A stretch of 64,000 bases of DNA from Nocardioides acrostichi. GTDB lineage: Bacteria; Actinomycetota; Actinomycetes; Propionibacteriales; Nocardioidaceae. A model generated the notes under the pieces. The model worked only from the letters and a program-made list of their open reading frames with translations. It had not been told where the DNA came from and did no database searches. Both the position numbers and the translations under genes were made by a program. Of the stretch, positions 16,418 through 25,085 are shown piece after piece; positions within the stretch are counted from its first letter, which is position 1, and each line of letters starts with the position of its first letter. The stretch lies in assembly GCF_015319165.1 (NCBI RefSeq), contig NZ_JADIVZ010000007.1, positions 1 to 64,000 of the forward strand. The letters run 5' to 3'.

Positions 16418-16434
16418 GTTCCGGACGACGGAAA
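16418..16434. promoter_or_regulatory. Regulon palindrome, site 3
   Basis: GTTCC-GGACGAC-GGAAA, one mismatch, in the divergent region between the acyl-CoA dehydrogenase pair (101 bp) and the double CaiB/BaiF gene (70 bp). Confidence 0.7.
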
Positions 16435-16503
16435 CCGCGCTGCGTGCGGCGCCGACCGACTCCTACCGTCGCCGCAGTCGCGACGAACGAAGGAGACAAC
16501 GAC

Positions 16504-18852
16504 ATGCTCGATGACATCGTGGTGCTCGAGGTGGGCACCCGAGTGTCGACCGCGTACGCCGGTCGTCTCCTGCGTGATGCCGGCGCCGTCGTCGCACGGC
16601 TGGAGGCCCCCGGGAGCGGCGACCCGATCCGCACCGAGGATCCCGCCTACGCCGAGTACCTGCACGCGGGCAAGGCGTCGGTGACCGATCTCCTCGGAGC
16701 GGGGCACGGCCTGGCCGACCGGATCGACGTCGTCCTGCACGACGACCGGGCCGACGTCGCGGGCATGCTCGCCCAGCTGCGGAGTCGACGGCGGAGTCGA
16801 CGGCGGCATCTGGTGGTGGTGTCGGTGTCGCCCTACGGGCTCGACGGCCCCCACGCCGCGACACCCGCGAACGACTTCACGATGCAGGCCGAGACGGGCC
16901 TTTCCCGCGTCCACGACACGGGTGGCCGACCCTCGGTCGCGGCGGGTGTCCCGCTCGCCGAGCTGACCGGCGGAGCGGCCGCCGCCATGGCCGCCGTCGT
17001 CGCGCTCCTGGCCGACGACGCGGCGGAGTCCTCGATCACGGCCGACGTGTCGCTGTTCGAGGCGGCCGTCTCGTTGCAGCAGTACCCCTGGCTCCAGAGT
17101 CGCATCGAGCACCACGATCCGTACCCCCTCCCCCAGGCTCCGGTCCCCGGCATCGAGGAGGCGTCCGACGGGTGGGTGTGCATCGTCAGCGTGACCCCGG
17201 ACCAGTGGAAGGATCTCGCGCGGATCGCCCAGGTGCCGGGTCTGGCGGACCCACGCTTCGACAGTCTCGGCGGTCGGATCGTCCACGCCGCCGAGGTCAC
17301 GCCACTGATCCGCGAGTTCACGCGCCGGCACACGGTCGAGGAGCTCGTCGAGATGGGGGCGGCCCACCGAGTGCCGATCGTGCCGGTCGGCACGCCCGGG
17401 TCGGTCGCCTCGCTGGCGCCCTTCGCGGCCCGGGGCTCCTTCGCACGCAGTGTCTCGGGTGACTTCGTCGCTCCCCGGTCGCCGTTCACGGTCGACGGCG
17501 CGGTGGCCGACGTCGAGGCACTCGCGGCCCCCGGTCTCGACGACGGGCGGGACTGGTCGGCCGGCCCGGCGCGCCGTCGCTCGGCGTCCCCGGACGCAGA
17601 TCCGCAACGACCTCTCACGGGCCTCAAGGTCGTCGAGATCGGCACCTTCCAGGCCGGCCCGCTGGTGACCATGAACCTGGCCAGCCTCGGGGCCGAGGTC
17701 GTCAAGATCGAGACCGTCAACCGTCCCGACCTGATCCGGTTCAACGGTGTCGCGATGACCGTCGACCGCGCGTGGGAGCGGGGCGGCCCCTTCCTGGGCG
17801 TCAACCTGGGCAAGAAGGACGTCGTCGCCGACCTGGCCGATCCGAGGGGTCTGGCCGTCGTGCGCGACCTCGTCGCGGAGGCCGACGTCGTGCTCGAGAA
17901 CTTCGGTCCGCGCGTGCTCGAGTCGCGTGGCCTCGACGCCGAGGGCATCCGGGCCCTCAACCCCCACGCCGTGATCGTGCGCATGCCCGCCTGGGGGTTG
18001 GACGGACCGTGGCGGGACCGCCCCGGCTTCACCTACACCGTCAATGCCGCGTCGGGCATGGCCGACCTGACCGGGTACCCCGACGGCGACGCCCTGCTGA
18101 GCGGGACGGTCGTCGACCCCTTCGCCGCGACGGTCGGCTCGTTCGCGACCATCGCCGCGATCCGACGGCGTCGGGTCACCGGCCGCGGCGCGTCGGTGGT
18201 GCTGCCTCTGTGCGACGTGGCGATCCAGCTCACCGCCGAGGCCGTGGTGCACGAGTCGGCGACCGGTCGGGTCGTGCGCCGCACCGGCAACGACCGGCCT
18301 GGCCTCTGCCCGCAAGGGGCGTACCGGACGGCCGACGGCGCCGAGGTGGCGGTGTCGGTCGAGGACGACGCCCAGTGGGCCCGGCTCGCCGCCCTGCCCT
18401 GGGTCGGGGAGTGGGCCGGCGACCCACGGTTCGCGACGACGGCCGGACGTGCCGCAGCCACCGAGGAGCTCGATGCGCTCCTGAGCCGGGCGTGCGGGGC
18501 ACTGGTCTCGACAGAGGTGATCGACGACCTCCGGGGCATCGGGGTGCCCGCGTCCCGGTTCGAGGTCGGCGACGACCTGGTGCTGCACCCTCAGCTCGTG
18601 GCCCGGCACCGGGTGGTCGAGATCGACCACCCGGTCGTGGGTCCGCAGCCCTACCTGGCCGGCCCGGCGGTGTTCACCGGCGGGCCCTCCATGCTGCCGA
18701 CCGCACCGGCTCCGCTCTTCGGTCAGCACAGCGACGAGATCCTGCGACGCCTCGGGCGCACCGACGAGGAGATCGCCCGGATGCGGGCCGACGGCCTGCT
18801 GGCCGACTCGCCGTTCAACGCCCCGTTCGACCGCACCGCTGCGCCGCGGTGA
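16504..18852 (+). CDS. Fused double CaiB/BaiF family III CoA-transferase
   Basis: A 782-residue protein, twice the usual 380-400. Half 1 (about 1-370) starts VVLEVGTRVSTAYAGRLLRDAGA and carries ITADVSLFEA, with the Asp expected to form the acyl-CoA anhydride. Half 2 (about 380-782) starts LKVVEIGTFQAGPLVTMNLASLGAEV; its equivalent segment reads GASVVLPLCDVA, with no Asp at the nucleophile position. Family members normally work as interlocked dimers, so the fusion would be an internal dimer with one competent site. It probably moves CoA between pathway acids. It overlaps the MFS gene by GTGA and shares a divergent operator region with the dehydrogenase pair. Confidence 0.88.
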   Translation: MLDDIVVLEVGTRVSTAYAGRLLRDAGAVVARLEAPGSGDPIRTEDPAYAEYLHAGKASVTDLLGAGHGLADRIDVVLHDDRADVAGMLAQLRSRRRSRRRHLVVVSVSPYGLDGPHAATPANDFTMQAETGLSRVHDTGGRPSVAAGVPLAELTGGAAAAMAAVVALLADDAAESSITADVSLFEAAVSLQQYPWLQSRIEHHDPYPLPQAPVPGIEEASDGWVCIVSVTPDQWKDLARIAQVPGLADPRFDSLGGRIVHAAEVTPLIREFTRRHTVEELVEMGAAHRVPIVPVGTPGSVASLAPFAARGSFARSVSGDFVAPRSPFTVDGAVADVEALAAPGLDDGRDWSAGPARRRSASPDADPQRPLTGLKVVEIGTFQAGPLVTMNLASLGAEVVKIETVNRPDLIRFNGVAMTVDRAWERGGPFLGVNLGKKDVVADLADPRGLAVVRDLVAEADVVLENFGPRVLESRGLDAEGIRALNPHAVIVRMPAWGLDGPWRDRPGFTYTVNAASGMADLTGYPDGDALLSGTVVDPFAATVGSFATIAAIRRRRVTGRGASVVLPLCDVAIQLTAEAVVHESATGRVVRRTGNDRPGLCPQGAYRTADGAEVAVSVEDDAQWARLAALPWVGEWAGDPRFATTAGRAAATEELDALLSRACGALVSTEVIDDLRGIGVPASRFEVGDDLVLHPQLVARHRVVEIDHPVVGPQPYLAGPAVFTGGPSMLPTAPAPLFGQHSDEILRRLGRTDEEIARMRADGLLADSPFNAPFDRTAAPR

Positions 18853-20036
18853 CCACGGTCCCCGCGTGCGGCCAGCGCCTGTGGACCTCGGCGTACGCCA
18901 CGACGGTCGGGGCCACCGTCCTGGTCTTCGTCGCGATCGGCATCACGATCCCCGTGCTCCCGTTCGTCGTCACCGACGCCCTAGGGGCTGGAGACCGCGC
19001 CGTCGGGCTGGTGTTCGCGGCCGCCGCGGTCTCGGCCGTCCTCGGACGCCCGCTGCTGGGCCGGCTCGGCGACACGCGCGGTCGCAGGGCCCTGCTGCGT
19101 CTCGGATGCGTGCTGTGCGCCCTGGGCCTCGTCGGTCACCTGCTGGCGCAGACCATGGCCACGCTCGTCCTCGCGCGTCTGGTGCTGGGTGCCGGCCAGG
19201 CCGCCGTCATGGTCGCGGCCACGACGCTCGCGATCGACCTGGCACCCCAGGGACGTCGCGGCGAAGCGTCGAGCTTCTTGTTCATCGCGGTGCAGGTGGG
19301 TCTGGGCACCGGGCCGGCGATCGGCGAGGCCGTCCGGCCCTGGGGTCTGGGAGCCGTCTGGATCACCGCCACCACGGCCTGCCTCGTCGCTTCCGGGTTG
19401 TCGGCGACGCTGCCCCGCGTGGCGCGGCCCGGCACACGCGAACTGGCCGCGGGCAACCGACGCGTCAGGGTCGATCACGGCGTCGCGATCCGCACGGGGC
19501 TGCTCGCCGGGCTCGGCACGCTCGGCTTCGCGGGCTACCTGGCGTTCCTACCGCTGTACGCGGTCGACGTCGGCGTCGAGACCACGGCAGGGATCTTCCT
19601 GCTCGCCTCGGGAACGATCGCCGTCGTGCGGTCCGCGGCGGCGAAGCTGCCCGACCGGCTCGGTCCGCGTCGGGTGGCGGGTGGCTCGCTGGCGATGCTC
19701 ACGGCCGGTTTCGTGGTGCTCGCTGCCTGGCACAGCCTGCCGGGGCTCCTGGTCGGCACCCTGGTCATGGCCGCCGGCATGTCGTTGCTGGTGCCCTCAC
19801 TGGTGCTCAGCGCGACCGACGGCGTCTCGGAGGGCGAGGAGACCCGGCGCATGAGCACCTTCACCCTGTTCCTCGACCTTGCGGCCGCGCTGGGGCCCAG
19901 CCTGCTGGGGATCGTCGCCGCGGACGCCTCCTACGCGGTCGCCTTCTTGACGTGCGGGGCCGCGACCCTCCTCGCCCTGGCCCTGCTGCCGCGCTGGATC
20001 GCCACACTTCCGCCCCGTCCACGCACCGCCGTGTGA
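18849..20036 (+). CDS. MFS transporter (12-TM, sugar/drug-efflux type)
   Basis: A 395-residue integral membrane protein from GTG 18849, overlapping the upstream stop by 4 bp. The first helix is near residues 14-40 and the MFS loop 2-3 motif appears as GRPLLGRLGDTRGRRALLRLG (about 60-80). About twelve hydrophobic segments can be counted. Co-transcription with the CoA-transferase suggests import of the substrate or export of a toxic intermediate; direction cannot be told from sequence. Confidence 0.85.
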   Translation: MTTVPACGQRLWTSAYATTVGATVLVFVAIGITIPVLPFVVTDALGAGDRAVGLVFAAAAVSAVLGRPLLGRLGDTRGRRALLRLGCVLCALGLVGHLLAQTMATLVLARLVLGAGQAAVMVAATTLAIDLAPQGRRGEASSFLFIAVQVGLGTGPAIGEAVRPWGLGAVWITATTACLVASGLSATLPRVARPGTRELAAGNRRVRVDHGVAIRTGLLAGLGTLGFAGYLAFLPLYAVDVGVETTAGIFLLASGTIAVVRSAAAKLPDRLGPRRVAGGSLAMLTAGFVVLAAWHSLPGLLVGTLVMAAGMSLLVPSLVLSATDGVSEGEETRRMSTFTLFLDLAAALGPSLLGIVAADASYAVAFLTCGAATLLALALLPRWIATLPPRPRTAV

Positions 20037-20062
20037 GAGACGGGATCGCGGTCGGACCCCCG

Positions 20063-20485
20063 TCAGATCGCGACGACGCCGACCCCGGTGAACACCACGT
20101 CGCCGTCGTGCCGCACGGTCTCGACCACGAGCCGTGCCCGACGCTCGCCGTCGTGGTCGAGGATCTCGGTGACGGTCGCCCTGGTCGACAGTGAGTCGCC
20201 GGGCCACACCTGGCTGACGAAGCGGCCGCCGAACGAGCGCAGGCGCTGTACCCCGAACCGATCGGTGAGGACGCGTCCGGTCATGCTCATCGTCAGCATG
20301 CCGTGGGCGAACACCCCCGGGAAGCCGGCGACCTCGGTCGCGTACGTCGCGTCGGTGTGCACGGCGTTGAAGTCGCCGGACGCCCCCGCGTACTGCACGA
20401 TCCGGGTGCGGGTCAGTCTGTCGACGAGCGGGAGGTGGAACGTGTCGCCCACCGCGACGGCAGGGTGCTCCGGTGGCGTCGTCAC
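20063..20485 (-). CDS. MaoC-like (R)-enoyl-CoA hydratase, C-domain type
   Basis: A 140-residue hotdog protein from GTG 20485. The hydratase-2 motif is clear: YAGASGDFNAVHTDATYA (about residues 33-50, with catalytic Asp and His) and VFAHGMLTMSMTG (about 58-70). It overlaps the N-type MaoC gene by GTGA. The pair resembles heteromeric two-protein hydratases of actinobacterial steroid side-chain degradation, where each subunit supplies one hotdog. It likely hydrates a bulky 2-enoyl-CoA. Confidence 0.9.
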   Translation of the reverse strand: MTTPPEHPAVAVGDTFHLPLVDRLTRTRIVQYAGASGDFNAVHTDATYATEVAGFPGVFAHGMLTMSMTGRVLTDRFGVQRLRSFGGRFVSQVWPGDSLSTRATVTEILDHDGERRARLVVETVRHDGDVVFTGVGVVAI

Positions 20486-21003
20486 GATCGGGGCTCCTGG
20501 GGCTCCTGGGGTTCCTGGGGCGTCACGGGCGGACGAGCGGTCGAGACCGACACGGTCCGCGACGTCACCACCGGCGCACCGGACTGGTCGACGAAATCGG
20601 TGATGACCTCGGTGAAGCGCAACTCGCCGCCGCGACGGCCCTGCTTGGTCCACGTGTCGCCCGCACGCTCGGCGCCGGTCAGCACGTCGCCGACCATCAG
20701 CGGCCGGTGGTACTCGAAGTGCTGCTCGGCGTAGAGCATCGAGGCCAGTTCGTCGACGTCGTCGGGCCCGTAGCCGGTGGCGGTGTCGGCCGAGCCGATC
20801 CACGGGCGACCCGGGTTCGGCCGCAGCGGGTACTCGGGGTCGAAGTGCGCGCTGGCCATGGCGAACGTCGGTGGCGCCGGGATCGCCTCCAGCCCCGCGG
20901 CCCGCGCCGCCTCGGGGTCGACGTACACCGGGCTGGGATCGCCGATCGCACGTGCGAACTGCAGGACGTGTCCTGCCTCGACGGGGAATCGGTCGATCGC
21001 CAT
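20482..21003 (-). CDS. MaoC N-terminal-domain-like dehydratase subunit
   Basis: A 173-residue MaoC_dehydrat_N-type hotdog: FPVEAGHVLQFARAIGDPSP and AIPAPPTFAMASAHFDPEY near the N-terminus, HFEYHRPLMVGDVL in the middle. It lacks the catalytic D..H pair of its neighbour, as the structural subunit of such pairs does. The C-terminus is a low-complexity tail PQEPQEPQEPRS, encoded by a 9-bp tandem repeat (about 20490-20518) that reaches almost to the overlapping start of the next gene. First gene of this two-gene unit. Confidence 0.87.
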   Translation of the reverse strand: MAIDRFPVEAGHVLQFARAIGDPSPVYVDPEAARAAGLEAIPAPPTFAMASAHFDPEYPLRPNPGRPWIGSADTATGYGPDDVDELASMLYAEQHFEYHRPLMVGDVLTGAERAGDTWTKQGRRGGELRFTEVITDFVDQSGAPVVTSRTVSVSTARPPVTPQEPQEPQEPRS

Positions 21004-21066
21004 GAAGCCTCCTGTTGGTCGTGGTCTCGCACTCTAGGCGCCAGCCGCCACCGGGCGGGCGACGGC

Positions 21067-21083
21067 TTTCCACGAGCTGGAAA
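21067..21083. promoter_or_regulatory. Regulon palindrome, site 4
   Basis: TTTCC-ACGAGCT-GGAAA. The palindrome extends outward as GGC...GCC, giving perfect 8-bp arms. It lies between the MaoC unit (64 bp) and the alcohol dehydrogenase (134 bp). Confidence 0.65.
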
Positions 21084-21216
21084 GCCGACCGCACCGTCCG
21101 GGCCCGACGCCCTACCCTCCCGAGAACCCCGACGACACCGACGAGAAGGGGGTCGCCATGACGGGGCCGATGGACCGGTCCGGGCGCAGCGTCGCCACCG
21201 CGCAGGCTGGTGTCCG

Positions 21217-22260
21217 GTGAATCGCTCGCGCGCCGTCCTGCTGACCGAGCACGGCGAGGTGCCCCGGGTGGTGGAGCGTGCGGTGCCGAGACCGCGAACG
21301 GGCGAGGTGTGCATCGCGATGCGCGCCTGCGGCATCTGCGGCTCCGACCTGCACATCATCGACGGGTCGACCGTGCCCGCCTACCTGCCCATCACGCCGG
21401 GCCACGAGGCTGCGGGCATCGTCGTTGCGCTCGGTGAGCGTGTGACCGGCGTGCAGGTCGGCGATCGCGTGACGGTCAACCCGATGATCAGCTGCGCGTC
21501 GTGCCGACCGTGTCTGACCGGCCGTCCCAATCTCTGCACGGCGATCACGATCCTCGGCGTCTCCACCGACGGCGCGCACGCCGACCACTTCGTCGTGCCC
21601 GCCGCCAACGTGGTCCCCCTCCCCGACGCCGTCGGCTTCGCCCTCGGCGCGATCGCAGCCGACGCCATCGCCACGCCCTGGCACGCCATCTCACGGGCGG
21701 GCGTGACGCCAGGCGACACAGCCGCGGTCTTCGGGCTCGGCGGGCTCGGCCTGCACGCCGCGATGCTGCTCCGGCAGGTGCACGGCCTGCGGGTCATCGG
21801 AGTCGACGCGAGCGACGCCGCCCTCGAGCGCGCGGCGTCGTTCGGCATCGAGGAGGTCGTCGACGCCCGGCAGGGGCGCGCCGCGGACGCCGTGGCCGCG
21901 CTCACCGGAGGCGGGGTCGACGTGGCGTTCGAGTTCGTCGGCGCGGTCGCCGTCGTCGAGCAGGCCGTGCGGTCACTGGCGTTCGGCGGACGGTGCGTGG
22001 TCGTCGGCGTGGGGCCCGACCGGCTCCGGCTGACAGTGCGGCAGGAGACCCTCGTCGCCCGAGGCCAGGCCGTCATCGGGTCGCACGGCTACCTCACCTC
22101 CGATGTCGAGCAGATCCTCTCGCTCCTGGCCGACGGTGCCCTGGAGGTCACCGGGAGCATCAGCCACACCGTCGGTCTCGAGGACTACGCCGACGGGCTG
22201 GCAGCGCTGCGCGATCCGTCCGCGAGCGCGATCCGGGTGGTCGTGACCGGCGGCGGCTGA
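21217..22260 (+). CDS. Zinc-dependent alcohol dehydrogenase (MDR family)
   Basis: A 347-residue protein with a GTG start. Catalytic zinc ligands are visible in MRACGICGSDLHIID and ITPGHEAAG; the structural zinc site is CASCRPCLTGRPNLC with four cysteines (about residues 90-104). The Rossmann loop is AAVFGLGGLGLHAAML. It oxidises an alcohol to an aldehyde or ketone, NAD-dependent. It runs divergently from the MaoC pair under operator site 4. Convergent with the reductase at 22275, only 14 bp apart. Confidence 0.92.
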   Translation: MNRSRAVLLTEHGEVPRVVERAVPRPRTGEVCIAMRACGICGSDLHIIDGSTVPAYLPITPGHEAAGIVVALGERVTGVQVGDRVTVNPMISCASCRPCLTGRPNLCTAITILGVSTDGAHADHFVVPAANVVPLPDAVGFALGAIAADAIATPWHAISRAGVTPGDTAAVFGLGGLGLHAAMLLRQVHGLRVIGVDASDAALERAASFGIEEVVDARQGRAADAVAALTGGGVDVAFEFVGAVAVVEQAVRSLAFGGRCVVVGVGPDRLRLTVRQETLVARGQAVIGSHGYLTSDVEQILSLLADGALEVTGSISHTVGLEDYADGLAALRDPSASAIRVVVTGGG

Positions 22261-22274
22261 GCTCGTGGCACGGG

Positions 22275-23294
22275 TCAGCCGCCGACTCGCACCATCGTCT
22301 TGCCGGAGTTCGCGCCTTCGAGGAGCCCGAGCAGGGCCCGGGGCGCCTGGTCCAGACCCTCGTAGGGGTTCTCGAGCGGCTTCAACCGACCGTCGGCGAG
22401 CCACCTGCCCAACATCAGGCTGGCGGAAGGCCAACGGTGTGTCTCGTCCATGACGATGAACCCCTCCATGCGGATGCGACGCGAGATCAGCACCCCGGGG
22501 AGCACCTCGGCCAGACGACTCTCGCACGCGTGGGGGTCGTGGCTCACCACGCCACAGCACACGACCCGGCCGCGCGTGTTCATGCGCCGCAGCACCGTCT
22601 CGAGCACCCGGCCGCCGACGTTGTCGAAATAGACGTCGACCCCCTCCGGGCAGGCGGCCTTGAGATCGGCCGCGAAGCTCGCGCTGCGATGGTTCACCGT
22701 CGCATCGAAGCCGAGATACGACTCGAGCATCAGGTTCTTCTCGTCCGACCCGGTGATGCCCACGACCCGGGCACCGAGGATGCGCGCGATCTGGCCGGCC
22801 AGGTGGCCGGTGGCCCCGGCCGCGGCCGACACCACGAAGGTCTCCCCCGGCGCGACCCTCCCGACGTCGGTCGTCCCGAAGTAGGCCGCCATGCCGCTCA
22901 CGCCGTGCACACTCACCTGGTGGGTCAGCTCGCCGGAGATCGTGACCGCCATCGCCTGATCCGCCGAGACCGCTGCGAGCTCCTGCCAGCCCAGGTCGGC
23001 GAACACGACGGTGCCTTCTGTGAGCTCCGTGCCGTTGGCATCGACGACCTCGCCCAAGCCGTAGCCGGCCATGACGTCACCGGCGACCAGCTGGGGCCGG
23101 TAGGTCGCCTTGTCCATCCACGTGCGGTTGGCGGCGTCGATCGAGAGCAGGAGCGTGCGCACCAACACCTGCCCCGCGCCGGGCTCGGGGACCGGCGCGC
23201 GCACGACGGCGAAGTGGTCCTCGCTGAGCCCGCCGTCGTCCGGCAGCCGTGCCAGCAGGATCTGGCGCTGCTCGCCGGCGACGGGTCCGCTCAC
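22275..23294 (-). CDS. NADP-dependent MDR reductase (leukotriene B4 dehydrogenase/zinc-free type)
   Basis: A 339-residue protein of the zinc-independent MDR group: MAGYGLGEVVDANGTELTEG, then VSAAAGATGHLAGQIARILG (cofactor loop, about residues 154-173), VGITGSDEKN and VDVYFDNVGG, all typical of prostaglandin/alkenal reductase-like enzymes. It likely reduces the double bond of an enone or enoyl intermediate. Its ATG (23294) overlaps the ligase stop by 4 bp, so the two are translationally coupled. Confidence 0.9.
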   Translation of the reverse strand: MSGPVAGEQRQILLARLPDDGGLSEDHFAVVRAPVPEPGAGQVLVRTLLLSIDAANRTWMDKATYRPQLVAGDVMAGYGLGEVVDANGTELTEGTVVFADLGWQELAAVSADQAMAVTISGELTHQVSVHGVSGMAAYFGTTDVGRVAPGETFVVSAAAGATGHLAGQIARILGARVVGITGSDEKNLMLESYLGFDATVNHRSASFAADLKAACPEGVDVYFDNVGGRVLETVLRRMNTRGRVVCCGVVSHDPHACESRLAEVLPGVLISRRIRMEGFIVMDETHRWPSASLMLGRWLADGRLKPLENPYEGLDQAPRALLGLLEGANSGKTMVRVGG

Positions 23295-24958
23295 GCCGGC
23301 ACCGACTGCTGGCGAAGCACGTTGCGCTTGATCTTGCCGGTCTCGGTGCGGGGCAGCTCGTCGACGAAGTCGATGATCCTGGGGTAGGCGTGCCGTCCCA
23401 GGTTCTGCTTGACATCGGCCCTGATGTCCTCCGCCACCTGCTGCTGGTCGACGCTTCCGTCCAGCACCACGATCGCCCGGACGACCGAGCCCCGGGCCGG
23501 GTCGGGGGCAGCCACGACCGCCACCTCCGCCACGCCCGGGTGGGCGAGGATCAGGCTCTCGACCTCGCTGGGGCCCACGTTGTACCCCGAGGTGACGATG
23601 AGGTCGTCGTCACGACCCACGAACCAGTACCGGCCGGCGTCGTCCTTGCGCAGCACGTCGCCGGTCAGGAACAGATCTCCCCGCCAGCGCGCCCGCCACA
23701 AGTCGTCGGCGTTCAGGTAGCCCGTGGCCGCCTGGTACCGGGGCTGCCGCAGCGCCAGGATCCCCTGCTGCTCCTGCTCGACGCCGGCGTCGTCGACCAG
23801 CACGGCGTCGAATCCGGGCACGACCGAGGACAACGCACCCGGGACGTCAGGGCACTGCGGATCGGCGAGGTTCGCGAGCACCATCGCCGACTCGCTCTGG
23901 CCGTAGCCGTCCTGGATGGTGCTCCCCGTCAGCCGGGCCCACGCCTCGGCGAGCGGGGCGTCCAGGGGCTCGCCCGCACTCGTGGCCCCCCGGATGCTCT
24001 CGGAGATGCCCTGGCGCTCGGCAAGGGGCACGAGCCGTCGCAGGGCACTCGGCGCCGCCGCGACGTAGGTGACCTGCTCCTCCTCGAAGACGCGCAGCCA
24101 GGCGGCGGGGTCGAAGTCGCCCGTATAGGCCACGCGCGGGACGCCGAGAGACATCGGGCCGGCGCCGGTGGTGTAGAGGCCGTAGGACCATCCGGGCGCC
24201 GCTCCGGTGAAGAACATGTCGTCGGGTGTGAAGGCCCAGGTGTGCCGGATGAAGGGCTGGATGGTCAGGATCAGCGAGTGCGGCTGGACGCAGCCCTTGG
24301 CCGCACCGGTCGTGCCGCTGGTGAAGATCAGGGTCGCGGGGTCCGAGGGCGCGGTCTCGACCATCGCGAAGTCGGGCGCGCGGGAGTCGAGTTCGCTCCA
24401 GAAGCTGCGGTCGCCACGCACCAGCCCGCGCCCGGCCGGGCCGGCGACCGTGTAGACCTGCGGCTCCACCGAGAGCAGTGGCATCGCCGCTGCCAGCTGG
24501 TGGCGGTAGCGGTGGTCGACGACGACCGCCACGGGTTCGGCCCCGTTGAGCCGCTGGACGATGGCGTCGGTGCCGAAACCCACGAAGAGGGGCACGTACA
24601 CGAGGCCGGACCGCCAGGCGGCGAGCGCGCCGATGAAGGCCTCGACCTGCTGGTTGACCAGCGCCGCGACGCGGTCCCCACGGGTGAATCCCGCCGCCCT
24701 CCAGGCCGACGCCAGGCGACTCGACGCCCGGGCCAGCTCGGCATAGGTCCACCGCTCGCTCGACCCGTCCGGGTGCCGCAGGATCATCGCCAACCGAGCC
24801 CGGTCGCGCGCCCACCGGTCGGCACACTCGTGGGCGGTGTTGAGGCCACGCTCGATGGGCCAGTCCAGACGTGATTCGGCAGCACGCCAGATCTGGTCGA
24901 TCGACAGCTCGCGCTCGGCGCGGAGCTCGGCGTGCAGGTCGTCGCGGACGGTGGACAT
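23291..24958 (-). CDS. AMP-forming acyl/aryl-CoA ligase 1
   Basis: A 555-residue ANL-superfamily ligase. The P-loop-like LIFTSGTTGAAKGC is near residues 205-218, QDGYGQSES near 340-350, the hinge GRDDDLIVTSGYNVGP near 435-450, and the catalytic lysine sits in PRTETGKIKRNVL near the C-terminus. The N-terminal sequence and layout are closest to medium-chain/benzoate-type ligases. It activates a carboxylic acid, presumably the imported substrate or a ring-cleavage product. First gene of a two-gene unit, with operator site 5 76 bp upstream. Confidence 0.92.
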   Translation of the reverse strand: MSTVRDDLHAELRAERELSIDQIWRAAESRLDWPIERGLNTAHECADRWARDRARLAMILRHPDGSSERWTYAELARASSRLASAWRAAGFTRGDRVAALVNQQVEAFIGALAAWRSGLVYVPLFVGFGTDAIVQRLNGAEPVAVVVDHRYRHQLAAAMPLLSVEPQVYTVAGPAGRGLVRGDRSFWSELDSRAPDFAMVETAPSDPATLIFTSGTTGAAKGCVQPHSLILTIQPFIRHTWAFTPDDMFFTGAAPGWSYGLYTTGAGPMSLGVPRVAYTGDFDPAAWLRVFEEEQVTYVAAAPSALRRLVPLAERQGISESIRGATSAGEPLDAPLAEAWARLTGSTIQDGYGQSESAMVLANLADPQCPDVPGALSSVVPGFDAVLVDDAGVEQEQQGILALRQPRYQAATGYLNADDLWRARWRGDLFLTGDVLRKDDAGRYWFVGRDDDLIVTSGYNVGPSEVESLILAHPGVAEVAVVAAPDPARGSVVRAIVVLDGSVDQQQVAEDIRADVKQNLGRHAYPRIIDFVDELPRTETGKIKRNVLRQQSVPA

Positions 24959-25033
24959 GGGGCGTCACCTCGAGGTCGAACGGTAGGGAGTCACCTACAC
25001 CGAAGCACCCCGTGTGACCTCGGTCATGGCACC

Positions 25034-25050
25034 GTTCCGTGCGCCGGAAC
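25034..25050. promoter_or_regulatory. Regulon palindrome, site 5
   Basis: GTTCC-GTGCGCC-GGAAC, perfect consensus, 76 bp upstream of the CoA ligase start at 24958. Confidence 0.75.
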
Positions 25051-25085
25051 CAGCGCTGTCGGCGCGCCCTTGCCGCCGAGCCGCC

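Noticed and set aside
15205..18729. Single minus-strand frame of about 1170 codons
   Set aside because: Only the last third is real (acyl-CoA dehydrogenase from ATG 16317). The upstream part is antisense to the CaiB/BaiF fusion and crosses the promoter region with the operator.
20473..21216. Upstream in-frame extension of the zinc alcohol dehydrogenase
   Set aside because: It would run antisense through the MaoC gene and over operator site 4; the GTG at 21217 gives the normal family start.
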